Shown here piece after piece: positions 1-11,502 of a stretch of DNA of 64,000 nucleotides. Source of the DNA: Wyeomyia smithii (taxonomy: Eukaryota > Arthropoda > Insecta > Diptera > Culicidae); contig NC_073696.1 of assembly GCF_029784165.1 (NCBI RefSeq), positions 112,934,665 to 112,998,664 on the forward strand, given 5' to 3'. The notes beneath the pieces were generated by a model, which worked only from the letters and a program-made list of their open reading frames with translations, ran no database searches and was not told where the DNA came from. The translations under genes were made by a program, and so were the position numbers. How positions within the stretch are numbered: position 1 is the first letter of the stretch; each line of letters opens with the position of its first letter.

Positions 1-1430
1 TGGTAATTTTGATGATTATCCGTAATTTTTTCACACAATAGAGTTCGATTCCGGGCTGCTGTTTTGGGTATCCTATACCGGCAATGGGCAAACGTTTCTC
101 AAACAAATGCTGTTCTCCATCGAAGTTGGGCTAAGAAGAAATAAGAAAATAGAATGAGATGAGTATTTAATTGATCACAGATGGTGCATAGCTTCGGTAG
201 CAGCAACAGAATAAGAGCAAATTGGAAAATGTTCCTTCAAAGAAAATGATTAAACGTTGCTGCTGTTGACGGATAGAAAGGATGCAACTGCTTGACGCAC
301 TGGAGATGGAACAAAAATAATAAAAGTTGCAACGAAACAGTTTTAATTGGTTATTTTGCTATTTATCTTGTATAAAAGAAACGCAATCAGTTTTTAAGTT
401 CACCCAACGCTTATAGACTCAAGTGTCATTTTTCAAGAAGCATAGCTAGCAGGACTCTGGTTAACTACGATGGTGGCCTGAATTTCATGCTCAAATACCG
501 GGACTCGTGTTTGAGTGAAGGTATTTAGCTACTATGAAAATTAATAAATTGTTTCGTTATCTAGAAGATACATAACCTCTAGACGTACCACCAGTATATA
601 CAAATCCTGCCGAGACCACTGGACAAACCACAATTCCCCTTGAAACGGTCAATTTGTATGTCAACTTGAGCCCGAGAAAACCATCGATCTGTATCCGTAG
701 GGTGGTGGTGTAGGGAACTGGAAAAGGGCGAACATCAAAATTGGTTGTGTACACATCGAGCGCTCATATGTTCTGTGTTGCTGACGATACTGTTTACAAA
801 TCACTTCAGGCCATTTTTATGACAAATATATTTCTGTTTCAAATAAACGGCGCAGAATGGAAACAAACCGGGCGTCATGTTTCGGGCTTCGGGTGACGCA
901 TAGACACGCGTGTTCTCGGTAGACTCCACTTGAGTTGGGTTCGGTTGGGAGGTTTTTTTTTCATGCGTGCCCTTCGGTGGCGGCCAGCCTGCGTCCTATG
1001 TGAAATCACCGATTCATGCTCGTTTACACATGTATACTCAGGTGAATGTTTACAAGCTGTGAAGAAGATTTGACACAGGAATGATTTCAAGAGACGATTA
1101 CCTAGTGGAATGTCTGCACTTGAAAAGAAGTAGTAGTGTGATTTTTATCATGACCTAAGACGCGATTATATTACATGTATCTTGATTGCACGTGAACTTT
1201 AATTTTAGAGCGATGTACAGACGGTGTACCGGCTGTACATGCCCAGTTTAATGTTTTATGTGGTGCAAATGCTTCTTAGGACTAAGCAAGTTTAAATAAC
1301 TCTAATTGTTAGGAATTTCTACAAATAAAAGTCTTTCTACAATTATGGATCAGGCACATTACGGTTCACTTTTATGAAAATATGTCTATTTTCAAGAAAT
1401 CGAACCATTTTCATTAGTAATTGTGTTTTT
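1..1430. other. Unassigned AT-rich sequence
   Basis: I see no recognisable gene or bounded repeat. A 65-codon open frame on the minus strand (557-754) has mixed codon use and no recognisable motif, and the plus strand is also partly open there, so I do not call it. Confidence 0.4.
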
Positions 1431-1620
1431 CTTAACACAATTGAGCTCTTATTTCGGTGATCGGAAAATAACGTTATGTTTACGAGAAATCTAATTTAAG
1501 TCTCTAAAAAATGTTGCTGGCTAGTGGCATCAAAATTTACAGAAATGAGTTAAAAGCTATAATCTTCCTTTTTTCTGTTTTAGCCACACCTGTATTAATC
1601 AGTTTTATTTTATTTTAGGA
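1431..1620 (+). repeat. Diverged fragment of the ACACTGG-ended repeat family
   Basis: The stretch from 'gttatgtttacgagaaa' through 'aaaatgttgctggctag' and 'tataatcttcc' parallels the right half of the better preserved copy at 63273-63592, base for base over roughly 120 bp with scattered differences. The left inverted terminus is missing here, so this is a truncated copy. Confidence 0.6.
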
Positions 1621-2760
1621 ATTTACGAACAGATCATGACTCTACTATAAAAATTATCTAGCAAAAGCTGTATTCGAAAGTCTTCTCTATGCTGTACTGA
1701 ATATATATTGTTTGGATAATAGATTTAACAAACCAACAAACTATTGGAAAATGTCTGTCTTTGTAGAGATTTTCACCGCAAACAAACATAGAAATAATAT
1801 GAAAAATACTACACGTTTGCACTAGTTTGTCAGTAAAATAATAATCAAGAGAAGTAATGATATTTAACGAATGCGAGAATTTAAATTTCGAAACTGCTGG
1901 AGCCATGCACGAGAGAGAATTGGTGAACACATTTAGATATAGAACTCTAGCGCTCAAATTGGGGAAGCATACAGTTGTACGTTGTTGTTAAACTCTAACT
2001 TCTCTATTGTCATGACAAAGTGTCAACAGTTGGGCCTACCGATGAACAATTAAATTTGTGAAACAACCATTTTCTAGTAAAATAAACAAAAATAAGCACA
2101 TAAATAAAATGCACTGCTTTTTTAACGTAAATACGATTCACGGCAACATTCTGAAAAAGTGGTGCAAAAATAAAACATATACATAATTTCAAATGTTTAT
2201 AACTCAGTCTGGTTTTTACGGATTTCCTTTATTTTTGCATTAATCGATTGGAAAATTAGTAACGCGTCCACCAACATGCAGCGAATTATGATTTTAAAAT
2301 GATAACTATTGTACTATTGAAAAATTTAGAACCTTGTTTTGAACGTTGATTTTGACCATTTATAACTGGAATTAAGCCCAAATACGATTAAACATGGGTA
2401 TCGAGAATAAGAATGATGCCCAGAGACCTGATATCTTGAGGCCGTAAATCGATCTTTGATGTCTTTTTCAATCTTTCCTGTGGGTGATCAGTGGGTCATC
2501 ATATTCACCGCCTGTCTTGACTAGCACGTGTCCAGAACTTTTATAAGCAAACATTGACGTTTAGATTGCTCTTGAAGTTAAATTGAATCAGGGGTTTGAG
2601 AAACAGTTTACGAATTTCATAGCGTTATTAAAAGTGATTTATTTTTAAATAATGACCTCCCAAGGGTTGCGATTCTTGCAAAATTCATCTTTTTACTTCT
2701 AATTAAAATTTAAATTTTACGCAACATATTCATTATGCTGTTTTGACGGTGAAAAAATTT
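1621..2760. other. Unassigned AT-rich sequence
   Basis: No motif-bearing frame and no inverted termini were seen. Short open frames here have the composition of chance AT-rich ORFs. Confidence 0.4.
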
Positions 2761-3048
2761 TTAGGAGTCACGTATACAAGCTCCTGCTTGCAGAAATTTA
2801 GTCTTCATTCTATAACCGATTACTGTAGCAAGAGGGCGGTTGATTTTTACTAAAAACTGGCTTGACCCGCAACCGACAGAGCAGGAGCTGATTTTAGCGC
2901 AGAAAGGCTCAGCAGGTGACTCATTCGATTGCCGCGTTACGAAACAGACGGACCAACCAGCGGACTGCACAGCATTGCTGAACATTAGGGTCGCAGCAAA
3001 AATGGTCATGTCACCAAGCATGTAAAAGAGTCTTGTACATACGACCAT
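2761..3048 (-). other. Region open on both strands, possible coding or repeat-derived
   Basis: The minus strand is open for 95 codons from an ATG, with two short hydrophobic stretches and several cysteines. The plus strand is open for about 60 codons over the same bases. Base composition is less AT-rich than the surroundings, which is why it stands out. I do not recognise either product. It directly abuts the foldback repeat at 3046-3404 and may belong to that repeat family. No splice signals or regulatory signals decide the strand. Confidence 0.25.
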
Positions 3049-3404
3049 GTACGTTAGGTTTATGACTTAAAAAATGGTCTGTGTAAAATTTCAGCTCAAT
3101 TGGACATGATTTAGAGGTGCTTCAAAGTGTTCAAAGTTACGATGTTTTGACTCTTGAAAATGGACTTCCCTAATAAAAAATCTAGTTCAAAAGACCTAAT
3201 GAACATATAAATGATTTACCAAACCACATGTAAATCATTTAAACGTTTTTTAGGCATCTTAAACACAATTTTCCTTAAGAATGTTAATTTTCGAGAGTCA
3301 AAACACTGAAATTTTAAGCGCTTTGAGGCACCCCTAAATCATATCTGATTAAGCTGAAATTTTGCACAGGTTATTATTTTGGGCAAATAAACAAAAGTTA
3401 CATG
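3046..3404. mobile_element. Foldback (long-TIR) repeat
   Basis: Two imperfect inverted arms of about 110-120 bp face each other. The left arm (from about 3046, 'catgtacgttaggttt', with 'aaaatttcagctcaatt' inside) is the reverse complement of the right arm (ending 'aagttacatgg', with 'aagctgaaatttt' inside). The core shared by both arms includes ATGATTTAG-GGTGC and TTTTGACTCT. No coding capacity is seen. This fits a non-autonomous foldback MITE. Target duplication was not resolved. Confidence 0.6.
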
Positions 3405-5311
3405 GCCGGTTCTTTAAATTCGATTTTTCCATACATCGCATGGCAGGCCCGTAGGTACCGGGGGGGCTAGGGGGGGCTTAGCTCCCCCACGCGTTTGTAT
3501 TGCCCCACCACGCAATTTTCTCATGTAGGTGATTGATACTAGGTGAAAAAATCCAAAAGAAAAATCTGAAATATTAGCAATAAGCATTATTGAATAGTCA
3601 CCAGTTTTTTTAATGTTAACGGTATCAGTCAATTTTTTGGTCGAGCCAATATACCAAAATAGATAAATTTTTCATTCTTCCGGTGAGCCAGTATCCTAAC
3701 TTCCTGCAATATGATCTTGTGATGCATGTACATGTTCAGTTCAATATATTTTGGCCCGACTTTTCCATATTTCGGAAGCATAACCCAGACCGTTACCTGG
3801 CCCGGACAACTCTGTTCCTGTTTCACACTCGACCTGGTCTGATGGTAAACACTGATCAAACAAAGCCTATCGTTAAATTTACAATTCGGGCTGACGGTTG
3901 AATCGCTCCATTCTCTCAGTATTTCTTCGCGAATAGATTCTCTCAGTATCGTTGGTTGACATCGATCGGCGACTCTCGAAGCTGGATTTATAACGCTGTA
4001 ATTCCTTCAATGCATTTGTTGCTTTAGAATAGAACTTTTAAAATTTTTTCTGTTCGATCGCACATGATCGCACCCTCAGACATTTGAAAAAATTAAGTGG
4101 AAGATACACAGTTTGGAAGTTGTGGGTTCAATCATATTTTCAGTTTAAGTTTCTACCTTCATGACTACATTTACTCCTTGAACCAAAAGATACACAGTTA
4201 CGCTAATCAATAGCGGTTCTCACGTCGAGCTCGAATACAAATACCTAGCTGTTACCTATGTATTATGGTGCCAATGAAAATCAATTTTTCGAATTTCGTT
4301 TAACGATAGGGCTCAAAAGTTTGTCTTCTCGAAAAAATCATCCAAAAAAAATTTCTTGCATTTTTTAGACATTTGGCATGAAAAAATTCGATATCGACGA
4401 TTTCATGAACTTTTACCTGTGTATTTCATTAGTCAGAAAGTTGAAACATCGATCGCTTCGAGAGACGTGTTCCCAAAGGTCGATTTAGCTGAAATTTGTA
4501 TGGGGACTGTTGAACCCTACCGCTAAACGATATTCGAATGACCTTTTTTCATACATCTCACTGGCGCCCTACTGTATATTTTCCATTACTCATCAATTGA
4601 GGTGAGTATTTTTACGGCTGGGTATTTGAATACAAGCTCGATATGAATAAAAAGAAAATATACGAAGCTTATACTCAGTTAGAGTAAAAGTAGCTGAACC
4701 TGCGTAAACAATTGGTCCCCTGAAACTCAATTACACAATGTAAACCTGTTCATTTAAGTTAGCAAACTTTTTAAAATTTGTAGATCGTTTTTTTTTTTAA
4801 TAAGGAGCTTTTTAACCACTGTGGCTCGCCACTGTGAGACAGAAATGATAAAGTTTATATCTCTGCTATATTTCAATTATACGCACATTCGCAGTTTCGT
4901 TTATTTTTTCGGAATATAACCCGGAAAACCGGAATAAGATAATTCTTACAGGACACCCCTAACGCTTATTTTAAAATAAATGAGCTTCTGAATCTTTAGG
5001 TGCTTAAACAATCGAAATGGGACGAAAACTGAAAACGGTATAAGAATTTTAATTTGTGAGTACCCGGGTACTCCGTTGGACGCGTAAAGATCTTTTTTTT
5101 TTGTCGAGCACATAACGGTTTTAAACTGCTTACTCCACAAAAAATAACGTTTTTTTGAACAGAAATTCTCTGCCCCCCACGCAAAACGGAGTAGCTACGG
5201 CTCTGTCGCATGGCCACCCTACTGATATGTTCTGTTCATATTAATAATTTTGGCATTGCGTTTGCTTCTAGCCATTTGGTCACTGCCGTATTCGTGTGTG
5301 TGTAAAGTCGT
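3405..5311. other. Mostly unassigned; G-run hairpin and a weak transposase-like frame
   Basis: At about 3460-3490 runs of seven Gs and a Cs-run can pair (GGGGGctta-type loop). On the minus strand at 3629-3859 a 76-codon frame contains VTVWVMLPKYGKVGPKYIE, which loosely resembles the VMVWG segment of Tc1/mariner transposases but lacks any catalytic block. I do not call it as a gene. Nothing else was recognised between 3.9 and 5.3 kb. Confidence 0.3.
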
Positions 5312-5458
5312 TACAGGTCGGACTCGATTATATACAGACTCGATTATATATTGACTCGATTATATATGATTCGTTTATATATAAAATTGTATATAATCGA
5401 ATCATAAAAATTTTTTTTTTCAATTTTAAATATAACTTACCTAAAGCAGCAATGTCGT

Positions 5459-6052
5459 ATAGGGATTGTCCAAAAATACGTAACGCTTAGGGGGAGGCAG
5501 AGATCTGACAAAACGTCGCAATCAACACTAAAAATTTTGAAGATCTATACAAAGAGCGTTACCTAGAGGGAAGAGGGGGTCGAAAATAGTTTTTATTTAC
5601 GGTACGTAATAAATGGACGTTCCCTTCAGTCCAATATGACGTAACGCAACATTTTTTTACCCAAAACGTTGATTTTCGAGCCATAATGTTTCAAGTAAAG
5701 TAAAGCTGATCTAAAACACAAAATATCGCGAGGGAACGTTTACAAATTATGTAACGCTCAGGAAACGGGGAAGAGTGTTGGGTTGGCAAAGTGTTGCAAC
5801 CCATACAGAAAATTTAAACAAAATGCATGGCAAAGGGGGAAAGGAGATCAACAATAATTATTCTTGCGTTACGTTATAAATAAGCGCTCCCTTATTGATT
5901 CATAAAAGTCCGTTCAAATTTTACATAACGCAAGCAGGGCTGAGGAATTTTTTTATGCCTGGTGTGCTGAGTGTTGGAAACATGCTAGACAAAGTGGTGA
6001 GGGTTTTCCGGAAGTCCAATATTTATGTCACGTTAAATTTAAATGGACCCTA
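5459..6052. mobile_element. Nested Harbinger-like repeat with reiterated ACGTAACGC units
   Basis: It starts AGGGATTGTCCAAAAATACG and ends in a diverged inverted copy (...TTTAAATGGACCCT). In between, units containing 'acgtaacgc', 'tacgtaataaatgga' and 'cataacgcaag' recur several times in both orientations. The same terminal type occurs in the small element at 45472-45591. It lies wholly inside the pogo-like element, so it was either captured by it or inserted later. Target duplication is not clear. Confidence 0.5.
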
Positions 6053-6174
6053 ATATTACTATTTCAATGTTAAGGTTGAGGCGATAGAGATTGACTCTTT
6101 TCAAATACTTATTTTCATGAAGTTGAAATCAATACTAGTGAGCAAAAATTTAAATAAATTAAAGGCAATGTTTT

Positions 6175-6240
6175 TAGCTAATCTACTATCTACCCAATAC
6201 GCAAGTCGCTAATCTAGCTAATCTACTATCTACCCAATAC
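6175..6240. repeat. 26-bp direct repeat, period 40
   Basis: The 26 bp at 6175-6200, starting TAGCTAATCTACTATC, recur exactly at 6215-6240, separated by 14 bp. Confidence 0.85.
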
Positions 6241-6961
6241 ACAACATGCAATGCAAGTTGCAATACACGCCGTGTATGTAGTGTTTCTATGCAAAAGTGG
6301 CACCCGTGCAGCACGGTATAGTGTTCTTGCCATGGCTGACTGCAATAACATAAAGAATAACTACGAAATCTATACATACATATATTTTTGTAAGAAAGGT
6401 TTTTTGCGACTTTAAGGGGGTTAGTCAAAAAAATCCTACTTATTTATTCAAAAACAACAAAATATTTATGCAAAATGAACAAAAAAAAATTTTTTTCCTG
6501 ATTCGATTATATACAGGATTTGATTATATATAGTGAAAATTTTTCGGAGACTGTATATAATCGAGTCCGACCTGTATTGTCTTGTTTGCAGTATGTGCGG
6601 AGAATAACAAGAGAACTGAAATCATCCCGGGTTATCGGTAAATGGCAACCCAAAAAGATGGTAAATCAAAAAAAAAAATTACTCTAATGAGAGAAGTATC
6701 AAACCATTTTGAAGTGCTCTAAATCCTAATTAACCCTTTTCGATGGGTGATGCTATATGACATCACCTAACATTCAAACTTTGATTTAGTTTAACAATTA
6801 TACTTGGGAATTTTCTCGATGAAATTATTCAGTAGTAATGAGAGTTTGAAGTTTATTTTGCAATATCATTTAAATTTGGGTGGGATATTATGGAAATTTC
6901 TATCATAAGCGATGAAGGCAATTCTTTCTATGCGATTTGACAAAATTATAGCCAAAAAACT

Positions 6962-7190
6962 GATTTTATTGAGGGGTGTTCCACAAAAAACTCTACTTTG
7001 TTGTGTCCGATATACAGGTAAAACATCGCAGTATTCAGCAACTTTTTTTCTTTTGAATGTCTTTCACAACTTTACTGAAGAAAGCAATCTGGTGTATTAA
7101 AAATTAGAAAAAATATTATTTTATTTAACTATGGTGGATTGATCGAAAGACAAAGTACGCCAAATGTAAGGCTTTATGCTATGAAACAAT
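6962..7190 (+). repeat. Interspersed repeat, copy 1 (second copy at 56219-56448)
   Basis: Parallels 56219-56448 in the same orientation. Shared landmarks are GTGTTCCACAAAAA, ACATCGCAGTATTCAGCAA, GAAAGCAATCTGGT-type sequence and GGATTGATCGAAA. The copies differ by scattered substitutions and small indels. No coding capacity is evident. The motif GGTGGATTGATC also appears near 50502, inside the loop of the long inverted-repeat element. Confidence 0.7.
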
Positions 7191-7362
7191 TTTGCTGAAG
7201 ACATTGAGTAGGCGTAAAATCAGTTATTCACAGTCAAACCTAAAACGATCACGATTTTTCGAGTTTAGACCACTGATATCAAAAGCTAAAACCATGCCTT
7301 GCGTCACAAACACCAATGTCCTTACTTACTTACTTACTTTTACTTTTAAGGCGACAGACCGA

Positions 7363-9060
7363 TTATCGATTAAGTGCCAAATCTGCTATCCTCCAATCGC
7401 TCCCCACACCTATTTTGCGTGCAACCTCGTCGACAGCACACATCCAACGAGTGCGGGGTCTACCCCGAAGTCGGCGACCTCTATCGGGATTCCTGCTAAA
7501 TATAGCCTTCGCTTGACGCTCATCCGGCATTTTCGCTACATGCCCAGCCCACTGAAGCCTGCCGTGTTTTATCCGCTTGACTATATCCGCCGATTTGTAT
7601 ATCTGGTACACTTCATGGTTCATGCGTCTGCGCCAAACACCATTTTCTAATTTGCCGCCAAGGATTGAACGCAAAACCTTACGCTCAAAAACACCAAGAG
7701 CTCGCAGATCAGCCTCTTTCAGCGTCCATGATTCATGGCCGTAGAGAGCCACCGGAAAAATCAGTGTTTTATAGAGTGCAAGTTTAGTACGGATTTGCAG
7801 ACTGCGGGACCTTAGCTGGTTAGGTAATCCGTAAAAGGCCCTGTTTGCGGCTGCTAACTGCCTCTTCATCTCACGGCTAACCTCGTTGTCACATGTCACT
7901 AATGTTACCAGGTAAATAAATTCGTCGACTACTTCAAATGTTTCCCCATCCAGCACCACCGCAACACCAACCTCCGACGGACTACCACGCACTCTGCCAG
8001 CCACCATGTTTTTCGTTTTGGCAGAGTTTATGACAAGCCCTAATCTCGCAGCTTCCCTCCTGAGAGGTCCGAAGGCCTCTTCCACTGCTCTACGATTAAT
8101 ACCAATAATGTCAATATAATCCGCAAAACCTAGAAGCATGTGCGACTTCGTAATGATGGTGCCGCTCCTCTGCACACCAGCCCTCCGTATAGCACCTTTC
8201 AATGCGATGTTGAACAATAAGTTCGACAGCCCGTCACCCTGCTTCAAACCATCTAACGTCACGAAAGAGTCCGATATCTCACCGGCTATCCTGACGCTTG
8301 ATGTAGAACCTTCAAGGGTGGCACGTATCAGCCTAACCAGCTTTGTTGGGAAGCCATGTTCAATCATAATCTGCCATAACTCATTTCTCATAACTGAATC
8401 GTACGCTGCCCTGAAGTCTACGAACAGATGACGCGTCTGCAAGTTGAATTCTCGAAATTTATCGAAGATTTGTCGCAAGGTAAACAATTGGTCCGTCGTG
8501 GAGCGTCCCCCTCGAAAACCGCACTGGTACTCGCCAACAAAGGTCTCCTGCTGCGGCCTCAGTCTGTGGAACAGGATGCGGGAGAGAATTTTGTACACGG
8601 TATTGAGAAGAGTTTTGCCCCGATATTTGATACAGTCCAGGCGATGACCTTTTTTGTAGATCAGGCATATGAGACCCTCCAACCAGTCCGAGGGCAATTC
8701 TTCATCAGACCACACTCTCAGCATGATCCGATGGATGGCACGATACAGCTGTTCGCTCCCGACTTTGAAGAGTTCGGCGGGAATGCCGTCCTTCCCGGCT
8801 GCCTTGCAATTTCTTAGCTCTTTCACTGCTTTCTTCACCTCGTCCATGGATGGTGGATCCACAGCTTAACCATCATTCACAATAATCATCCTGCTCCTTT
8901 CGACTCGACTGTTTCCCTCACTGTTCAACAGCACACTGAAGTGTTCCTTCCAACGCCTGGCCACCTCTGTTTTATCGGTCATCAGGTTCCCCTCCCTTTC
9001 GTTGCACATGACAGGGGCTGACACGTTTCGATTCCTGATTCCGTTGACCTTCTTTTAGAA
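7363..9060 (-). pseudogene. Reverse transcriptase region of R1, catalytic motif mutated
   Basis: A 499-codon frame is open from about 8862 down to 7363, and in-frame sequence extends upstream past a TAA at 8866-8868 to about 9060. RT landmarks appear in order: GKDGIPAELFK, YRGKTLLNTVYKILSRIL, QCGFRGGRSTTDQ, FVDFRAAYDSV (first catalytic Asp present), LKQGDGLSNLLFN, and FADYIDIIG. The last should read FADD in this family. Replacement of the second Asp by Tyr (about 8116-8118) removes a metal ligand, so the enzyme would be inactive. It continues with the thumb and C-terminal part (LVINSAKTK, YKTLIFPVALYGHESW, GRLQWAGHVA). This would normally nick-prime and copy the element's own RNA at the target site. 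Confidence 0.85.
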
Positions 9061-9575
9061 GCTCCTCGCATCGTGCCTGGAGAAGCAACCTTCCGCCTCC
9101 GCAAGAATACGCTACCAATGCTGTCGTTTTTTCCGGCGATGGAGTCTCTTCTCAGCGACTCTAGCATCTCGATATCTACCCACAACACTTCTCGCGCTGT
9201 AGTGCTGATCGACCTGTGGGTGTGTCTCCACTGTTCATTCAAGTTCCCTTCAACTCTTTCCTTAATTCGTTCATCAACCTTCTGCGAGTACTCTGCAGCC
9301 ACTCCTTCAGTTGATAGCCGCTGGATGTTCAACTGCATCTTCCTCAATACCTTGGATTTCAAAACGTTGGACAGCCGGGCGCAGATTTTGGATACTACGA
9401 GATAGTGATCCGAGTCAACGTTCGGACCTCTGAACGACCTCACGTCTGTAACGTCTGAAAAGTGCCGTCCATCAATTAGAACGTGGTCAATTTGAGAGCA
9501 AAGCTCTCCATTCGGGTGCATCCAGGTGTGTTTACGTATGTTCCTGCGTGCAAAATAAGTGCTACAGATAGTCAT
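8982..9575 (-). pseudogene. Endonuclease C-terminal part of R1
   Basis: Contains IDHVLIDGRHFSDVTDV and then VDSDHYLVVSKI, the SDH block of AP-like endonucleases whose Asp and His act in phosphodiester cleavage. It leads into a linker rich in charged residues (LNIQRLSTEGVAAEYSQKV). The frame drifts after about 9100, where a frameshift separates it from the RT frame. In intact RTE elements this domain is continuous with the N-terminal half at 9699-10307. Confidence 0.8.
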
Positions 9576-9698
9576 CCCCCTAGCTGCAGCGAAATTAACA
9601 AGCCTCAGGCCATTGTCGTTCGTAGTAGAGTAGAAGCTTTCCCTAGCAGTTACGGGGCGGAAGAAGTCTTCCTGCCCGACCTGTGCATTTGCATCTTG

Positions 9699-10307
9699 TC
9701 ATCGGAGATTGATATCGTGTCCTGGGCACTCATTGTAAGTCTTTTCCAGGAGCTCATAGAAATCCTCCTTTTCGTCATCGGGTTTCTCGTTGGTCGGTGC
9801 GTACACATTTATTAGGCTGTAGTTGACGAATTTGCCCTTAATTCTCAACACGCATATACGGTCACTGATCGGCCTCCATCTAATGACACGCTTCATCTGT
9901 TTTCCAATTAGCACGAAACCGACTCCTCTTTCTGCTTTCACGCCGCCGCTATAGTAGATGTGGTACTTACATGAAGTGTCCGCAATAGAATCTACTGCCC
10001 GGAATTTGCGTTCTCCCGATTTCCGCCACCGCACCTCTTGGAAAGCTGCAACCTCCACATTCACCTTCCGCAGCTCTCTAGCCAGGATACTTGCACTTGC
10101 CAGTTCGAGTAGAGTCCTTACATCCCAAATACCGAGTTTCCAATAATCGTTGTCCTTTTCCGTTCGCCTAGGTCCATGCCGATTATTCCGTTCCGTATTT
10201 ATATCTGGATTGTTCGTAGTATTTAATCTTCGGTATGCTGCCTCACAAGGGCTGCGATACCTAGTCTCGCGACGGGGCTGCCGTCTTTGATATAGCAGGC
10301 GAGGCAC
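9699..10307 (-). pseudogene. Endonuclease N-terminal part of R1
   Basis: Open frame of about 200 codons carrying AP-endonuclease blocks in order: KLGIWDVRTLLELA (the usual Asn of W-N-V-R is Asp here), AFQEVRWRKSG (catalytic Glu present), IYYSGGVKAERGVGFVL, and SLINVYAPTNEK. The frame breaks just after ECPGHDIN, before the GDANAQVG block, which continues in another frame. Copy R2 keeps GTWNVRSLLES at the same place, so Asn-to-Asp is a change in R1. The frame begins at a GTG; an ATG at 10315-10317 lies in a different frame, implying another small indel near the start. Confidence 0.8.
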
Positions 10308-10575
10308 CGCGTTTCATGATTCAACCGCCCGCTCCGGATCAGACGCTGTTGTACGCCGCCCCTAACATGGGGAAAAGCCGCGTACGTTCCCCTTCCCAGT
10401 CAGCATACGACCAAAGTTTCCACCGGGGGTTGGTTACCCGATCTCCGCTAAGGTTACTCGTATCCCGGTCGGCACCAGGTGGAGGTTGGGATAGGAGTTG
10501 CTGGACAGAGGTGAATGACCAAATAGGATCTCAAGTGACACGTGTCCAACCATTCGCCACCGATGTCCTACTATT

Positions 10576-10714
10576 TTCGATTTCGTCCCACTGTGCAGCG
10601 TAGATAATTTTCAGCAAAGAGCTATACAAAGACCAGCGACTCTGTCGTAGACCGCGTAGTCGTATATTATCTATTAAATCTATTAAAGATAGAGTGTCTC
10701 TACAAGTGCTTCAT
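10576..10714. other. Spacer between two minus-strand retrotransposon fragments
   Basis: A short sequence without recognisable content lies between the 5' leader of R1 and the 3' end of the Jockey-like fragment J1. Confidence 0.4.
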
Positions 10715-10782
10715 ATATGACTTATATTTACTTATTTATTTATAAGCAACTACAAACAGACATTAATAGCTAGTCCTAATGG

Positions 10783-11112
10783 TTAATAATATAAAACACT
10801 ACGAAACAGAGAAATAAATTTTGAGCGTAAAACTCGATGCGATAGATGAAAATCAAAGGCAGATGAAACTCGGTTGAAAGCTCGCTGAATACCAGTGATG
10901 GCACCATTAGCACTGTAGTTCGTGCGGCGGAAAGGTAGTTGCAGCGTAGATGAACTCCGCAGGTTTCTAGATTGCGCGTTTAGGTTGATCAAGCGGAGAA
11001 TGGCTGGGCAATCGATCCGGGATGTCAAAACGTCCGACACTACCATGGCGCGTGCTGTTTCTCGACGAAGCTGGAAAAGCTGGCAGCGGTCCTCATATCG
11101 GGTATTGCGCAT
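10783..11112 (-). pseudogene. Jockey-like ORF2 C-terminal tail of J1
   Basis: A frame of about 109 codons continuing the J1 polyprotein after a frameshift. Segments such as LFQLRRETARAMVVSDVL and LRSSSTLQLPFRRTNYS have the look of the C-terminal region of mosquito Jockey-type ORF2. It overlaps the preceding frame near 11040-11112, which locates the frameshift. Confidence 0.65.
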
Positions 11113-11494
11113 GGGAGCATTCTAAGTGCGTAACGCACAAACCGGCGCTGAATGCTTTCGATGCGATGAATTGCGTTGTTGTAGTGAGGAATCCAGACAG
11201 TAGAGCAAAATTCTAGCGAGGACCGAACAAGTGAGCAGTAGAGTGTCGTTAAACATTGTATATTTCTAAAGTCCCGCGTCAAGCGACAAATCACACCCAG
11301 TTGCCTAGAGGCTTTAGCAACAATGAACGATATATGTTGCTTGAAGGTGAGTTTGGAATCAAGGAGGACTCCAAGATCCTTGACGTGTTCGACTCTCTGT
11401 ATTGGAGTCCCATCCAATGTGTAATCGAAATGTAGTGGGCGGTGCTTTCTGGTAAACGTTATCACAGAGCATTTTTCGGGGTTTAGTATCATGC
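11040..11494 (-). pseudogene. Jockey-like RT, thumb/C-terminal part of J1
   Basis: An open frame carrying MILNPEKCSVITFTRK, VEHVKDLGVLLDSKLTF, LTTLYCSLVRSSLEFCSTVW and IESIQRRFVRYALRML. These are typical of the region after the FADD box in Jockey-clade RTs. It joins in frame to the FADD-bearing piece at 12314-12425 once the inserted element and one copy of its 8-bp target duplication are ignored. The frame shifts near 11100, after which the tail continues at 10783-11112. Confidence 0.8.
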
Positions 11495-11502
11495 AATTTA
11501 AC

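Larger units (their letters stand above)
5314..6574. mobile_element. pogo-like non-autonomous DNA transposon, TA target duplication
   Basis: Perfect inverted ends of 24 bp: the left end starts CAGGTCGGACTCGATTATAT and the right end is its exact reverse complement, closing ATATAATCGAGTCCGACCTG. Each end is flanked by TA (5312-5313 and 6575-6576). The motif ACTCGATTATATA is reiterated subterminally at both ends. Ends of the CAG...ACTCGATTAT kind together with TA duplication are typical of the pogo branch of Tc1/mariner. No transposase frame is present, so the element is non-autonomous. It contains a second repeat at 5459-6052. Confidence 0.85.
7316..10575 (-). mobile_element. RTE-like non-LTR retrotransposon copy R1, near full length but broken
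   Basis: Read on the minus strand: a 5' leader (about 10575-10318), an AP-type endonuclease, and a reverse transcriptase. The element ends in a tandem (GTAA)n tail at 7317-7336, seen on the plus strand as CTTACTTACTTACTTAC. A tandem-repeat tail instead of poly(A), and the order endonuclease then RT in one ORF, fit the RTE group. Its leader is collinear with 17880-18210 of copy R2. Frames are interrupted near 9700, near 9060-9100 and at 8866-8868. The element is therefore not autonomous. Confidence 0.85.

Noticed and set aside
41..60. GAGTTCGATTCCG resembling a Pol III B-box
   Set aside because: No A-box, tRNA fold or SINE body is visible; the window starts only 40 bases upstream, so it cannot be assessed.
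557..754. 65-codon minus-strand frame
   Set aside because: No domain, no splice signals, and the plus strand is also partly open.
3629..3859. Minus-strand frame with VTVWVMLPKYGKVG, vaguely transposase-like
   Set aside because: No catalytic residues, no inverted termini and a similar-length frame on the opposite strand.
8138..10603. Several plus-strand frames of 60-130 codons
   Set aside because: They are antisense shadows of the minus-strand RTE-like element R1.
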